Assembly: GCA_003150755.1 (NCBI GenBank)
Contig: QAMT01000023.1
Coordinates: forward strand, 248,001 to 312,000
Source: Phascolarctobacterium sp.
GTDB taxonomy: Bacteria > Bacillota > Negativicutes > Acidaminococcales > Acidaminococcaceae
DNA length: 64,000 nucleotides
Direction: 5' to 3'
Under the pieces are notes generated by a model that had not been told where the DNA came from, did not search any database, and was given only the letters and a program-made list of their open reading frames with translations. This document shows, in pieces, positions 44,181 through 51,099 of the stretch; the stretch's first letter is position 1, and each line of letters starts with the position of its first letter. Made by a program: the position numbers and the translations under genes.

Positions 44181-45701
44181 ATGACAAAACAAGGAAAAGT
44201 TTACCTCATCGGCGCAGGCCCCGGCGACCCGGGTTTATTATCCATCAAAGCAATGGAATGCTTAAAGGCTGCCGACGCCGTTGTTTATGACAGACTAGCT
44301 GACCCGCGTATTTTAAGCTATGCCCGCCCCGATGCCGAAATGGTATATGTCGGCAAGGCATCTGCCAACCACACCATGCGCCAGCCGGACATCAACAAGC
44401 TTCTGGTTAAGCTTGCCGCTGAAGGCAAAACAGTTGCCCGCCTTAAAGGCGGCGACCCGTTTGTATTTGGCCGCGGCGGCGAAGAAGCTATCGAGCTTTT
44501 GGAAGCAGGCCTGCCGTTTGAATTTGTGCCTGGCGTAACCAGCGCTATTGCCGTTGCCGAATATGCAGGCATCCCTGTTACCCACAGGCGCGTTGCAACT
44601 TCCTTTGCCGTTATCACCGGCCACGAAGACCCCACCAAGGGTGAATCTACCATTAACTGGCAAGGGCTGGCAACCGCTGTTGACACGCTTGTATTTTTAA
44701 TGGGCGTAGAAAACATTCCTAAAATTACGCAAAAACTGATAGAAAACGGCCGTGCAGCCGATACCCCTGCCGCCGTTATCCGCTGGGGCACCCACCCAGA
44801 GCAGCAGACGCTTGTCACCACAGTTGGCAACGCCGCCGCAGACGTAGCCGCCGCAGGGTTAAAACCGCCCGCTATTTTTATAGTAGGCAACGTAGTTAAG
44901 CTGCGCGATAAGCTGCGCTGGTACGATAACAAGCCGCTGTTTGGCAAAACAATCGTTGTTACCCGTGCGCGCGCCCAAGCAAGCGCCCTGACCAAACAGC
45001 TTGAAGCAGAAGGCGCCAAAGTTATTGAAGCGCCCTCCATTAAAATTGTGCCGCCTGCAAGCTATGATGAATTGGATGCCGCAGTAAAAAACATTTCTGC
45101 TTATAAATGGGTTGTGCTCACCAGCGCCAACGGCGTTAAAGCCTTCTTTGCACGCCTTGCCGCACTCGGCATGGATTCGCGCGCACTGGCAGGCGTTAAA
45201 ATCGCCGCTATCGGCTGCGGCACCGCCAAAACACTATCAGGCTTCGGCATTACTGCCGACCTTGTGCCCGCCACCTACAAAGCCGAAGAACTGGCAGAAG
45301 CGTTAAGCCCGCAGCTTGCCCAGGACGACAAAGTGCTTTTGCCGCGCGCTATGGAAGCACGCGAAGTACTGCCTGAAACGCTGCGCAAGCTCGGCGCTGA
45401 AGTAGACGTTATTACCGCCTACGAAACCGTTGCTGACTGCAGCAACAAAGCTGAACTTATCGAGGCACTCACAAAAAAAGAAATTGACATGGTTACTTTC
45501 ACCAGCTCCAGCACCGTCACCAACTTTTTAAAGGTACTGGACGGCAACAAAGAACTGCTTAACGGCGTAAGCCTGGCAGCAATCGGCCCTGTAACCGCTG
45601 AAACCTGCCTTAAAAACGGACTGACACCCGCTGTAACCGCCAAAACCTTTACCATTGCCGGTTTAACGGATGCTATAAAAAGCTATTACAACAAGGAGTG
45701 A
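44181..45701 (+). CDS. cobA-hemD: Uroporphyrinogen-III C-methyltransferase / uroporphyrinogen-III synthase fusion
   Basis: A 506-residue bifunctional protein. The N-terminal half (about 1-245) is the SAM-dependent CobA methyltransferase: VYLIGAGPGDPGLLSIKAMECL, VARLKGGDPFVFGRGGEEA, PGVTSAIAVAEYAGIPVTHR and VFLMGVENIP. The C-terminal half (about 250-506) is HemD: KTIVVTRARAQASALTKQLEAEGA, VLTSANGVKAFF and TFTSSSTVTNFL. HemD closes hydroxymethylbilane to uroporphyrinogen III; CobA diverts it to precorrin-2 for siroheme or cobalamin. The fusion is frequent in Firmicutes and puts the branch point on one polypeptide. Confidence 0.95.
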   Translation: MTKQGKVYLIGAGPGDPGLLSIKAMECLKAADAVVYDRLADPRILSYARPDAEMVYVGKASANHTMRQPDINKLLVKLAAEGKTVARLKGGDPFVFGRGGEEAIELLEAGLPFEFVPGVTSAIAVAEYAGIPVTHRRVATSFAVITGHEDPTKGESTINWQGLATAVDTLVFLMGVENIPKITQKLIENGRAADTPAAVIRWGTHPEQQTLVTTVGNAAADVAAAGLKPPAIFIVGNVVKLRDKLRWYDNKPLFGKTIVVTRARAQASALTKQLEAEGAKVIEAPSIKIVPPASYDELDAAVKNISAYKWVVLTSANGVKAFFARLAALGMDSRALAGVKIAAIGCGTAKTLSGFGITADLVPATYKAEELAEALSPQLAQDDKVLLPRAMEAREVLPETLRKLGAEVDVITAYETVADCSNKAELIEALTKKEIDMVTFTSSSTVTNFLKVLDGNKELLNGVSLAAIGPVTAETCLKNGLTPAVTAKTFTIAGLTDAIKSYYNKE

Positions 45702-45707
45702 TTAACG

Positions 45708-46688
45708 ATGGGCTTTCCTATCTACCGCCCGCGCCGTACCCGCGCAACCGCAAACCTGCGCAGCATGATACGCGAAACAGAGCTTTCTGTAAATGATTTA
45801 ATTTATCCGTTATTTGTCGTTCCCGGCAAAAATATCAAACACGAAATCGAATCCCTGCCCGGTAATTACCACTGGTCGCTCGACCGCCTGCCGGAAATCC
45901 TGGATGAAGTTACCGCACTTAAAATCCCTGCCGTAATTTTATTCGGCATTCCCTCTTATAAAAACGCAACCGGCAGCAGCGCCTGGGACCCGGAAGAACC
46001 AGTACAGCAGGCCTGCCGCCTGATTAAACAAAAATATCCTGACCTCGTCATCGTTACCGACGTCTGCCTGTGCGAATACACCGAACACGGTCATTGCGGC
46101 GTGCTGGAAAACGGCTGCACCGTAAATAACGACGCAACCCTGCCGCTGTTGGCAAAAGTTGCTGTATCCCACGCCAAAGCCGGCGCTGATATTATCGCTC
46201 CCTCCAACATGATGGATGGTTATGTAAAAGCAATACGCGCTGCGCTTGACGAAGAAGGCTTCAGCAATACCGCCATTATGGCTTATTCTGCCAAATACGC
46301 ATCTGCTTATTACGGTCCGTTCCGCGCTGCCGCAGATTCTGCCCCGAGCGCAGGCGACCGCAAAGGCTACCAGATGGACCCCGCCAACAGCGACGAAGCA
46401 CTGCGCGAAGTTGAGCTTGATATTGAAGAAGGCGCAGACATCGTTATGGTTAAACCGGCGCTGGCCTTTATGGATATCATCCGCCGCGTAAAAGATAACT
46501 TTAACCGCCCGCTGTGTGTTTACAACGTAAGCGGCGAATATGCCATGGTTAAAGCAGCAGCCCAGAAAGGCTGGATTGACGAAAAACGCATCGTTATGGA
46601 AACCATGACCGGTTTTAAACGTGCCGGTGCTAAAATGATTATCACCTACCACGCCCTTGACGTAGCCAAATGGCTGCGCGAAGAATAG
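45708..46688 (+). CDS. hemB: Delta-aminolevulinic acid dehydratase (porphobilinogen synthase)
   Basis: A 326-residue enzyme condensing two aminolevulinate molecules into porphobilinogen. PRRTRATANLRSMIRETELSV, VTDVCLCEYTEHGHCGVL (metal-site Cys), APSNMMDGYVKAIR, AYSAKYASAYYGPFR and IVMVKPALAFMDIIRRV (Schiff-base Lys) are all present. The Cys-rich loop suggests a zinc-dependent form. It follows cobA-hemD by six bases and precedes hemL by nine, in one transcript. Confidence 0.97.
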   Translation: MGFPIYRPRRTRATANLRSMIRETELSVNDLIYPLFVVPGKNIKHEIESLPGNYHWSLDRLPEILDEVTALKIPAVILFGIPSYKNATGSSAWDPEEPVQQACRLIKQKYPDLVIVTDVCLCEYTEHGHCGVLENGCTVNNDATLPLLAKVAVSHAKAGADIIAPSNMMDGYVKAIRAALDEEGFSNTAIMAYSAKYASAYYGPFRAAADSAPSAGDRKGYQMDPANSDEALREVELDIEEGADIVMVKPALAFMDIIRRVKDNFNRPLCVYNVSGEYAMVKAAAQKGWIDEKRIVMETMTGFKRAGAKMIITYHALDVAKWLREE

Positions 46689-46697
46689 GAGGACGCT

Positions 46698-47996
46698 ATG
46701 CAGCACGCAAAATCCGAAGCGGCTTTTGAAGAAGCTAAAAAATATATTCCCGGCGGCGTCAACAGCCCTGTGCGCTCCTTCCGCAGCGTAGGCGGCGTTC
46801 CGCCGATTATTGCAGGCGGCTGCGGCAGCAAGCTGACCGATATCGACGGCAACGAATATATTGACTATGTACTTTCTTACGGCCCGCTGCTTTTAGGCCA
46901 CGCATATCCGGTTGTTACCAAAGCCATTAAAGACGCTGCTGAAAAAGGTTCGTCCTACGGCGCGCCCACGCTTGCGGAAACCGAGCTTGCCAAACTTGTA
47001 TGCCGCCTTGTGCCTTCCATGGACATGGTGCGCATGGTAAACAGTGGCACCGAAGCAACCATGAGCGCACTGCGCCTGGCACGTGCCTATACCGGACGCG
47101 ACAATATTGTAAAATTCATCGGCTGCTATCACGGCCATCACGACAGCCTGCTGGTTAAAGCAGGCAGCGGCGCTGCAACGCTTGGCGTGCCTGACAGCCC
47201 GGGCGTACCGAAAAATGTTGCTGCAAATACCATCACCGTACCGTTTAACGACATTGACGCGCTGGAAGAAGTGTTCCGCGCGCAAGGCGAAACCATTGCC
47301 GCAGTTATTATGGAGCCTACCCCCGGCAACATGGGACTTGTGCTTCCCGCAGACGGCTATCTTGCCAAAGTACGCGCCCTTACCAAAGAATACGGCACAC
47401 TTCTCATCTGCGACGAAGTAATGTCCGGCTTCCGCGCTTCGCAGGGTGGCTCGCAGGCGCTGTACGGCATTGACCCCGACATTACCTGCCTGGGCAAAGT
47501 TATCGGCGGCGGCCTGCCGGTAGCGGCTTACGGCGGCAAACGTAAAATTATGGAAATGGTTGCCCCTGTCGGCCCAATGTACCAGGCTGGAACCCTTAGC
47601 GGCAACCCGTTGGCCATGGCAGCAGGCATTGCTAACCTTACCTATATGGAAGAACACAATGTCTGTGCAACGCTCGAAAGCCATGCAGCAATCCTCGTCG
47701 GCGGCTTGGAACGCGCAGCAGCAAAAGCAGGCGTGCCTGTACAGTGCCACCGCCTGGGCTCGATGTTCACCGTATTCTTTAACGATAAACCCGTTACTGA
47801 TTACGCATCCGCCTCTGCCAGTGACCTGGACGCTTTCCGCATTTACTTCCACAGTATGCTGGAACAAGGCATTTACCTGCCTCCTTCCCAGTTTGAAACC
47901 AACTTTATTTCATTGGCTCATACGCCGGAAGATATTGAAAAAACCATTGCCGCTGCCGAAAAAGCATTTGCAGACGTTGCAGCAGCGAAGAAATAA
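46698..47996 (+). CDS. hemL: Glutamate-1-semialdehyde 2,1-aminomutase
   Basis: A 432-residue PLP enzyme converting glutamate-1-semialdehyde to 5-aminolevulinate. FEEAKKYIPGGVNSPVRSFRSVGG is the family N-terminus; VNSGTEATMSALRLAR, FIGCYHGHHDSLLVKAGSG, LLICDEVMSGFR and CLGKVIGGGLPVAAYGG (PLP Lys) follow. GGAGG lies seven bases before the ATG. It is the last gene of the heme operon and is followed by a strong terminator. Coproporphyrin steps are absent from the operon, so later genes must be elsewhere. Confidence 0.97.
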   Translation: MQHAKSEAAFEEAKKYIPGGVNSPVRSFRSVGGVPPIIAGGCGSKLTDIDGNEYIDYVLSYGPLLLGHAYPVVTKAIKDAAEKGSSYGAPTLAETELAKLVCRLVPSMDMVRMVNSGTEATMSALRLARAYTGRDNIVKFIGCYHGHHDSLLVKAGSGAATLGVPDSPGVPKNVAANTITVPFNDIDALEEVFRAQGETIAAVIMEPTPGNMGLVLPADGYLAKVRALTKEYGTLLICDEVMSGFRASQGGSQALYGIDPDITCLGKVIGGGLPVAAYGGKRKIMEMVAPVGPMYQAGTLSGNPLAMAAGIANLTYMEEHNVCATLESHAAILVGGLERAAAKAGVPVQCHRLGSMFTVFFNDKPVTDYASASASDLDAFRIYFHSMLEQGIYLPPSQFETNFISLAHTPEDIEKTIAAAEKAFADVAAAKK

Positions 47997-48010
47997 AACC
48001 GCTTAATTTT

Positions 48011-48056
48011 AAACGCCATCAAGGATAGTTTTAATTATTCTTGATGGCGTTTTTAT
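48011..48056 (+). terminator. Intrinsic terminator of the heme operon
   Basis: AAACGCCATCAAG (48011-48023) and CTTGATGGCGTTT (48040-48052) are exact inverted repeats followed by a T-run. Confidence 0.9.
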
Positions 48057-48077
48057 CTTTCCTTTTATATATTATTA

Positions 48078-48086
48078 TGCTATACT
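48078..48086 (+). promoter_or_regulatory. Extended -10 promoter of the type I toxin mRNA
   Basis: TG-C-TATACT forms an extended -10 with only a weak -35 (TTTCCT, 17 nt upstream). Transcription would start near 48091-48093, right at the first base of the 5' hairpin. Confidence 0.55.
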
Positions 48087-48090
48087 ATTA

Positions 48091-48118
48091 AACGCCTCCC
48101 ATTTTGAAAGGAGGTGTT
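48091..48118 (+). promoter_or_regulatory. 5' hairpin sequestering the toxin Shine-Dalgarno
   Basis: AACGCCTCC (48091-48099) pairs over nine positions (one G-U) with GGAGGTGTT (48110-48118), which contains the Shine-Dalgarno of the toxin reading frame. A 5' stem-loop hiding the ribosome binding site is a known feature of the Fst toxin mRNA RNA I of pAD1 par. Confidence 0.7.
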
Positions 48119-48123
48119 ATCAA

Positions 48124-48142
48124 GTGGAGGATATACACTCAC
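48124..48142 (+). repeat. Direct repeat a (toxin translation start)
   Basis: GTGGAGGATATACACTCAC covers the toxin start codon. It is matched by GTGGGAGATACACTCAC at 48324-48340; the last ten bases ATACACTCAC are identical. Because the antisense RNA is transcribed across the second copy, it can pair with the toxin mRNA here. Confidence 0.8.
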
Positions 48143-48225
48143 AAATCTGGGAACTGTTACTTGCCCCATTATTTGTAAATATTATTGCCATCTGGTTTTC
48201 CTGGTGGTTAAATAAACGCAAATAA
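48124..48225 (+). CDS. Fst-like type I toxin peptide (33 residues)
   Basis: Reads from GTG 48124 as (M)EDIHSQIWELLLAPLF then VNIIAIWFSWWLNKRK and stops with TAA. It is 33 residues, the same as Fst of pAD1. The pattern of a short polar N-terminus, one membrane span containing Ala-Pro, a Trp-Leu at the membrane edge and a basic tail fits the Fst/Ldr superfamily, whose members insert in the inner membrane and disrupt it. AAAGGAGGTG lies seven bases upstream. The surrounding RNA elements (5' hairpin, direct repeats, convergent antisense RNA) support the call more than the peptide alone. Toxicity is inferred. Confidence 0.78.
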   Translation: MEDIHSQIWELLLAPLFVNIIAIWFSWWLNKRK

Positions 48226-48240
48226 TAAAATAGTAACTAT

Positions 48241-48272
48241 AAACCGTGTAGCTGCAACTGCACGGTTTTTAT
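48241..48272 (+). terminator. Terminator of the toxin mRNA with loop CTGCAA
   Basis: AAACCGTGTAG (48241-48251) pairs with CTGCACGGTTT (48258-48268) over 11 positions, loop CTGCAA (48252-48257), followed by T-rich sequence. The loop is the exact reverse complement of the loop of the antisense RNA terminator. Confidence 0.85.
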
Positions 48273-48282
48273 TTTATATATG

Positions 48283-48309
48283 AAAAAAGGACGTGCTGCA
48301 ACACGTCCT
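48283..48309 (-). terminator. Terminator of the antisense RNA with loop TTGCAG
   Basis: On the minus strand AGGACGTG and CACGTCCT form an eight-bp stem around TTGCAG, followed by T6 (48288-48283). Confidence 0.85.
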
Positions 48310-48323
48310 AATTTCGTTATCTC

Positions 48324-48340
48324 GTGGGAGATACACTCAC
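48324..48340 (-). repeat. Direct repeat b (in the antisense RNA 5' region)
   Basis: GTGGGAGATACACTCAC on the plus strand, partner of the repeat at 48124-48142. Transcribed on the minus strand it supplies the segment complementary to the toxin start. Confidence 0.8.
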
Positions 48341-48352
48341 TTCTGTGTATTT

Positions 48353-48381
48353 ATAATAAATCTAATACGGTTTTTTGTCAA
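48353..48381 (-). promoter_or_regulatory. Consensus promoter of the antisense RNA
   Basis: TTGACA (48381-48376) and TATTAT (48358-48353) with a 17-nt spacer on the minus strand. It is stronger than the toxin promoter, as expected for an antitoxin RNA kept in excess. It begins ten bases after the stop of the HD-domain gene. Confidence 0.75.
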
Positions 48382-48390
48382 GCCGCAGAC

Positions 48391-49527
48391 TTATTTAATA
48401 ATAGCAGCTTTAACAGCCTGGCGGATTCTCTCCATGCCGTTTTTAGTAGATGCAAGGCTGTCGATGTACATCATAGAATACTGAGCGCCGATGTAATTGC
48501 GGAAGCGGTTGAAATGTTCGCCTTCCAGTTCAGCTTTGCTCATGCCGTAATCTTTAGCAGCAATTTCTTTCAGGATTGCTACGGATTTCTGGCAAGCCGG
48601 GCCGCTGAGTACAAAGTCGTGGTCGCCAAGGCTTGTGATGTAGCCTTCCTGTTTATGCGGAGTAGGAATGGTGTCTTTAGAAGTTACAAGGCCGAGTTTT
48701 TCAGCATCTTTGCCGGCAATAATTGCCGCTGCCTTCAGATAGCCAACAACAGTCAGTTCATCCTTGCCTGTCGGGATAGTATGTGCGCAGGATTGGGCAA
48801 CAACTTCTTCAACCGGGAAGCCGCGGTAAATAACTTCGGCGATACTGAAAATATGGTGAGCGCCGGTGCCTGCAATCTGATATTCAGGCAGGGAAGCCTG
48901 GTCCTTCTGCCACTGGAATACCAACGGTTTTGCCAGGTCATGCAGCGCTTGGGCAGAAATTACAATGTCATGGCTGATATCGCTCTTGAACAAACCGGTG
49001 TAAGTATTGTAAATGCCTTCGGAAATTTGCAGGTTAGCTGCGGTATGGGTTGCAAGACCGCCCGGATAGGCATGGTGGCTTGCGTAACCGCTGCCCGGAG
49101 CAGAATAGAACGGCTGCGGCAGCCCGCCGTTATACGGCGGCAAAAAGTTTTCCAGCGAAGTTTTGCTGGTATCTATCAATCCGGCTGCGGCCAGCTTGTT
49201 GTAAACGGCACGTTTGCTGCCCGGCAGCTGGTAATTGTTCATAAAGGTCGGTACAGGATTATTGATAACATCCATCGTCATACGTTTCAGGGTCGGGTTC
49301 TGGATGGTATTGACTGTATCTTTAATCTTCTGGTAAGAAAGCTGTACCAGTTCAGAATTTGCTGCCAGTTTTACGGCATCCGGCAAATCATTATAAGCGG
49401 CTGCCTTAACCTTGGCACCTGCGGCAAAGCTCATGCCAGGCATATTCAGCATAGCTGCGCCGATAGCTGCACCGGCAGTCATCTGCAAAAATTTTCTGCG
49501 CGAAATTTTGTCATTCAAATTAGTCAT
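48391..49527 (-). CDS. Tat-exported HD-domain protein
   Basis: A 378-residue protein starting at ATG 49527 (GGAGGAG upstream). The N-terminus KISRRKFLQMTAGAAIGAAML is a twin-arginine signal (consensus S-R-R-x-F-L-x) with cleavage after FAA. The mature part has GLATHTAANLQI and, after a helix, SAQALHDLAKPLVF, the H...HD...D pattern of the HD superfamily, then AGTGAHHIFSIAEVI and QSCAHTIP with further His. HD proteins are usually cytosolic phosphohydrolases; export of a folded, metal-loaded one is unusual. It is transcribed alone, towards the type I toxin-antitoxin locus. Substrate unknown. Confidence 0.75.
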   Translation of the reverse strand: MTNLNDKISRRKFLQMTAGAAIGAAMLNMPGMSFAAGAKVKAAAYNDLPDAVKLAANSELVQLSYQKIKDTVNTIQNPTLKRMTMDVINNPVPTFMNNYQLPGSKRAVYNKLAAAGLIDTSKTSLENFLPPYNGGLPQPFYSAPGSGYASHHAYPGGLATHTAANLQISEGIYNTYTGLFKSDISHDIVISAQALHDLAKPLVFQWQKDQASLPEYQIAGTGAHHIFSIAEVIYRGFPVEEVVAQSCAHTIPTGKDELTVVGYLKAAAIIAGKDAEKLGLVTSKDTIPTPHKQEGYITSLGDHDFVLSGPACQKSVAILKEIAAKDYGMSKAELEGEHFNRFRNYIGAQYSMMYIDSLASTKNGMERIRQAVKAAIIK

Positions 49528-49695
49528 TTTAGCTCCTCCCAAATCAAGAGTATTATAAATTACCTTGATTATAACGGAGGATTATTCAGCCGCGATTAAG
49601 CCGTTGTAAAACTTTCTGCACGCATAGGAAAATCTAAGTAAAATTATGCAAAAAATAAGGCATGGCGGTTAAGCACATGCCCAATTTTTTAATTT

Positions 49696-50124
49696 TTACT
49701 GCTCAGCGTTTTCCTGCACTTCCAGCGCAGCCAGGCTGAACTCGGTAATTTTAGCTTTTTTGTCCAGCGTAAATACGATGCTTACAGCCGGTTCGCGCGA
49801 AAAACCTGCAATATAAGTCAGGCGGTCAGCTTTGTCAAAGCGTTCAAATGCAAAAAATTTGGTTTCTTTGTGGTTGCCGAATTTTTCTTTAACCTGGCGC
49901 TGCATAGCAATAAAGGTATTTACATTCATGTTTTTAGCAAGGTCAGCAGACATTGCTTTTTCAGCATCCTTGTAGCCGAGCGTATCGCTGGCAACCAGCG
50001 CGTTAATTACTTTCTGCGCAGAATTTTCCGCATCATTCAGCGCGCTGCTGTTTTCTGTTGCCATGCAGGTTGCCGCAAAGGCCAGCGTCAAAAGCGTGGT
50101 AAGCAAAACAATAAATTTTTTCAT
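49696..50124 (-). CDS. Small secreted protein of unknown function
   Basis: A 142-residue protein with a clear signal peptide (MKKFIVLLTTLLTLAFAATCMA, cleavage near Ala-Thr-Glu; a Cys lies at position 20 but without a good lipobox). The mature part is helix-strand mixed and resembles NTF2/DUF3887-like small exported domains: MNVNTFIAMQRQVKEKFG, then RLTYIAGF and VSIVFTLDKKAKITEFSLAAL. Shine-Dalgarno GGAGG is present. It lies 48 bp after the M23 peptidase gene on the same strand, so an envelope role is likely. Confidence 0.65.
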   Translation of the reverse strand: MKKFIVLLTTLLTLAFAATCMATENSSALNDAENSAQKVINALVASDTLGYKDAEKAMSADLAKNMNVNTFIAMQRQVKEKFGNHKETKFFAFERFDKADRLTYIAGFSREPAVSIVFTLDKKAKITEFSLAALEVQENAEQ

Positions 50125-50172
50125 AAAATCGCCTCCTGTTAATTTTTTATATTTTACCGCTTACGCGGATTT

Positions 50173-51087
50173 TTACTTACTGCTGAGCATATACATCGGG
50201 TCAACATACTGCCCGTCAACCAGCACTTCAAAATGGATATGCGGTCCAGTGCTGTAACCGCTGCTGCCTGCAAAACCGATAATATCGCCCTTGCGGACGG
50301 CTTCACCGTCTGTAACAGCAATACCGCTCATGTGCCCGTAGGCAGTTTCGTAACCATTGCCATGGTCTATTTTTACATAGCGGCCATAACCGCCGTTCCA
50401 TCCGGCCTGCTCTACCGTGCCTGCCGCCGCTGCATATACCGGCGCACCAAAATCAACGGCAATATCAATTCCCGGATGCCAGTCATAACCGCCGCCAATC
50501 GGCGCCATGCGCCCGCCGTAATCCGAGCTGATTACGCCGCCGTCCGTCGGCCACAAATCCGGAAAAGCATTCAGCGAATTGCTGCGTTTTTCCATCGCTG
50601 CCAGCAGCTCCTTCATCGAAGCTTTTTTATCGCCAATCTGCTGCTTGATATTTTGGTTCTGCACCTCTAAAATGCTCATCATATCCGGCAGCTGCATATC
50701 TGCCGGGCCGCCGCGTCCCATGTATTCCGGCTTAACCGCCGTACCTTCGTCCTGCGCTGGCGTGCCAAGCTGCATACTGCTTTCCGGGTCGCGTATCAGC
50801 GCGCGGCGCAAGCGGCTTTCCAGCGTCGCCATTTCGCTCATATCGCGCAGCATTTTTTCGTTATCGTCAAGCAAAGTCTGCATGCGTTCTTCATACTCTG
50901 CCTTATGCGCGCGGTAATCGGCAAACTCCTGCTGCAAACTGCTGTAACGCACAAACGCATACGCTGCGTAAATGCCAAAACCAACCGCCGCCACAGCCAG
51001 CACTGCCGCTGCTTTAAACACCAGTGCTGGTATTTTATAGCTTTTGCCTTGCGGCGATGTAAAAGTATAAAATTTATCGTTCTGCAT
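50173..51087 (-). CDS. M23 (LytM-type) murein endopeptidase, membrane anchored
   Basis: A 304-residue protein: cytoplasmic start, one membrane span (about 24-46), a Glu/Lys/Arg-rich coiled coil (about 50-100), a linker with a second helical part, and an M23 domain (about 195-300). The domain has WHPGIDIAVDFGAPVYAAAAG, YGRYVKIDHGNGYETAYGHM and GPHIHFEVLVDGQYVDPMYM, that is, the HxxxD and HxH zinc ligands intact, so it should be an active peptidoglycan endopeptidase. It starts 12 bp after the flippase gene, suggesting a joint role in envelope growth. Confidence 0.9.
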   Translation of the reverse strand: MQNDKFYTFTSPQGKSYKIPALVFKAAAVLAVAAVGFGIYAAYAFVRYSSLQQEFADYRAHKAEYEERMQTLLDDNEKMLRDMSEMATLESRLRRALIRDPESSMQLGTPAQDEGTAVKPEYMGRGGPADMQLPDMMSILEVQNQNIKQQIGDKKASMKELLAAMEKRSNSLNAFPDLWPTDGGVISSDYGGRMAPIGGGYDWHPGIDIAVDFGAPVYAAAAGTVEQAGWNGGYGRYVKIDHGNGYETAYGHMSGIAVTDGEAVRKGDIIGFAGSSGYSTGPHIHFEVLVDGQYVDPMYMLSSK

Positions 51088-51099
51088 TGTTATTCCCTC

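Larger units (their letters stand above)
48283..48346 (-). ncRNA. Antisense antitoxin RNA (RNA II-like), about 64 nt
   Basis: A minus-strand transcript is predicted from the promoter at 48353-48381 (start near 48346) to the terminator at 48283-48309. Its 5' part contains GTGAGTGTAT, which pairs for ten bases with the toxin mRNA at its start codon, plus CTCC pairing to GGAG. Its 3' terminator loop TTGCAG is complementary to the toxin terminator loop. Size and layout match RNA II of par (about 66 nt). Confidence 0.75.

Noticed and set aside
46893..47867. 324-codon minus-strand reading frame
   Set aside because: Shadow of hemL on the opposite strand; composition rich in Cys, His and Phe as expected for an antisense frame.
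48280..49599. 439-codon plus-strand reading frame
   Set aside because: It is antisense to the Tat-signal HD-domain gene, which has a good start, a signal peptide and conserved motifs; the antisense translation is low-complexity in the way of GC-skewed shadows and also runs through the antisense RNA and its terminator.
49605..49690. Weak inverted repeats after the small secreted protein gene as a terminator
   Set aside because: Stem is short and imperfect, so it was not listed.
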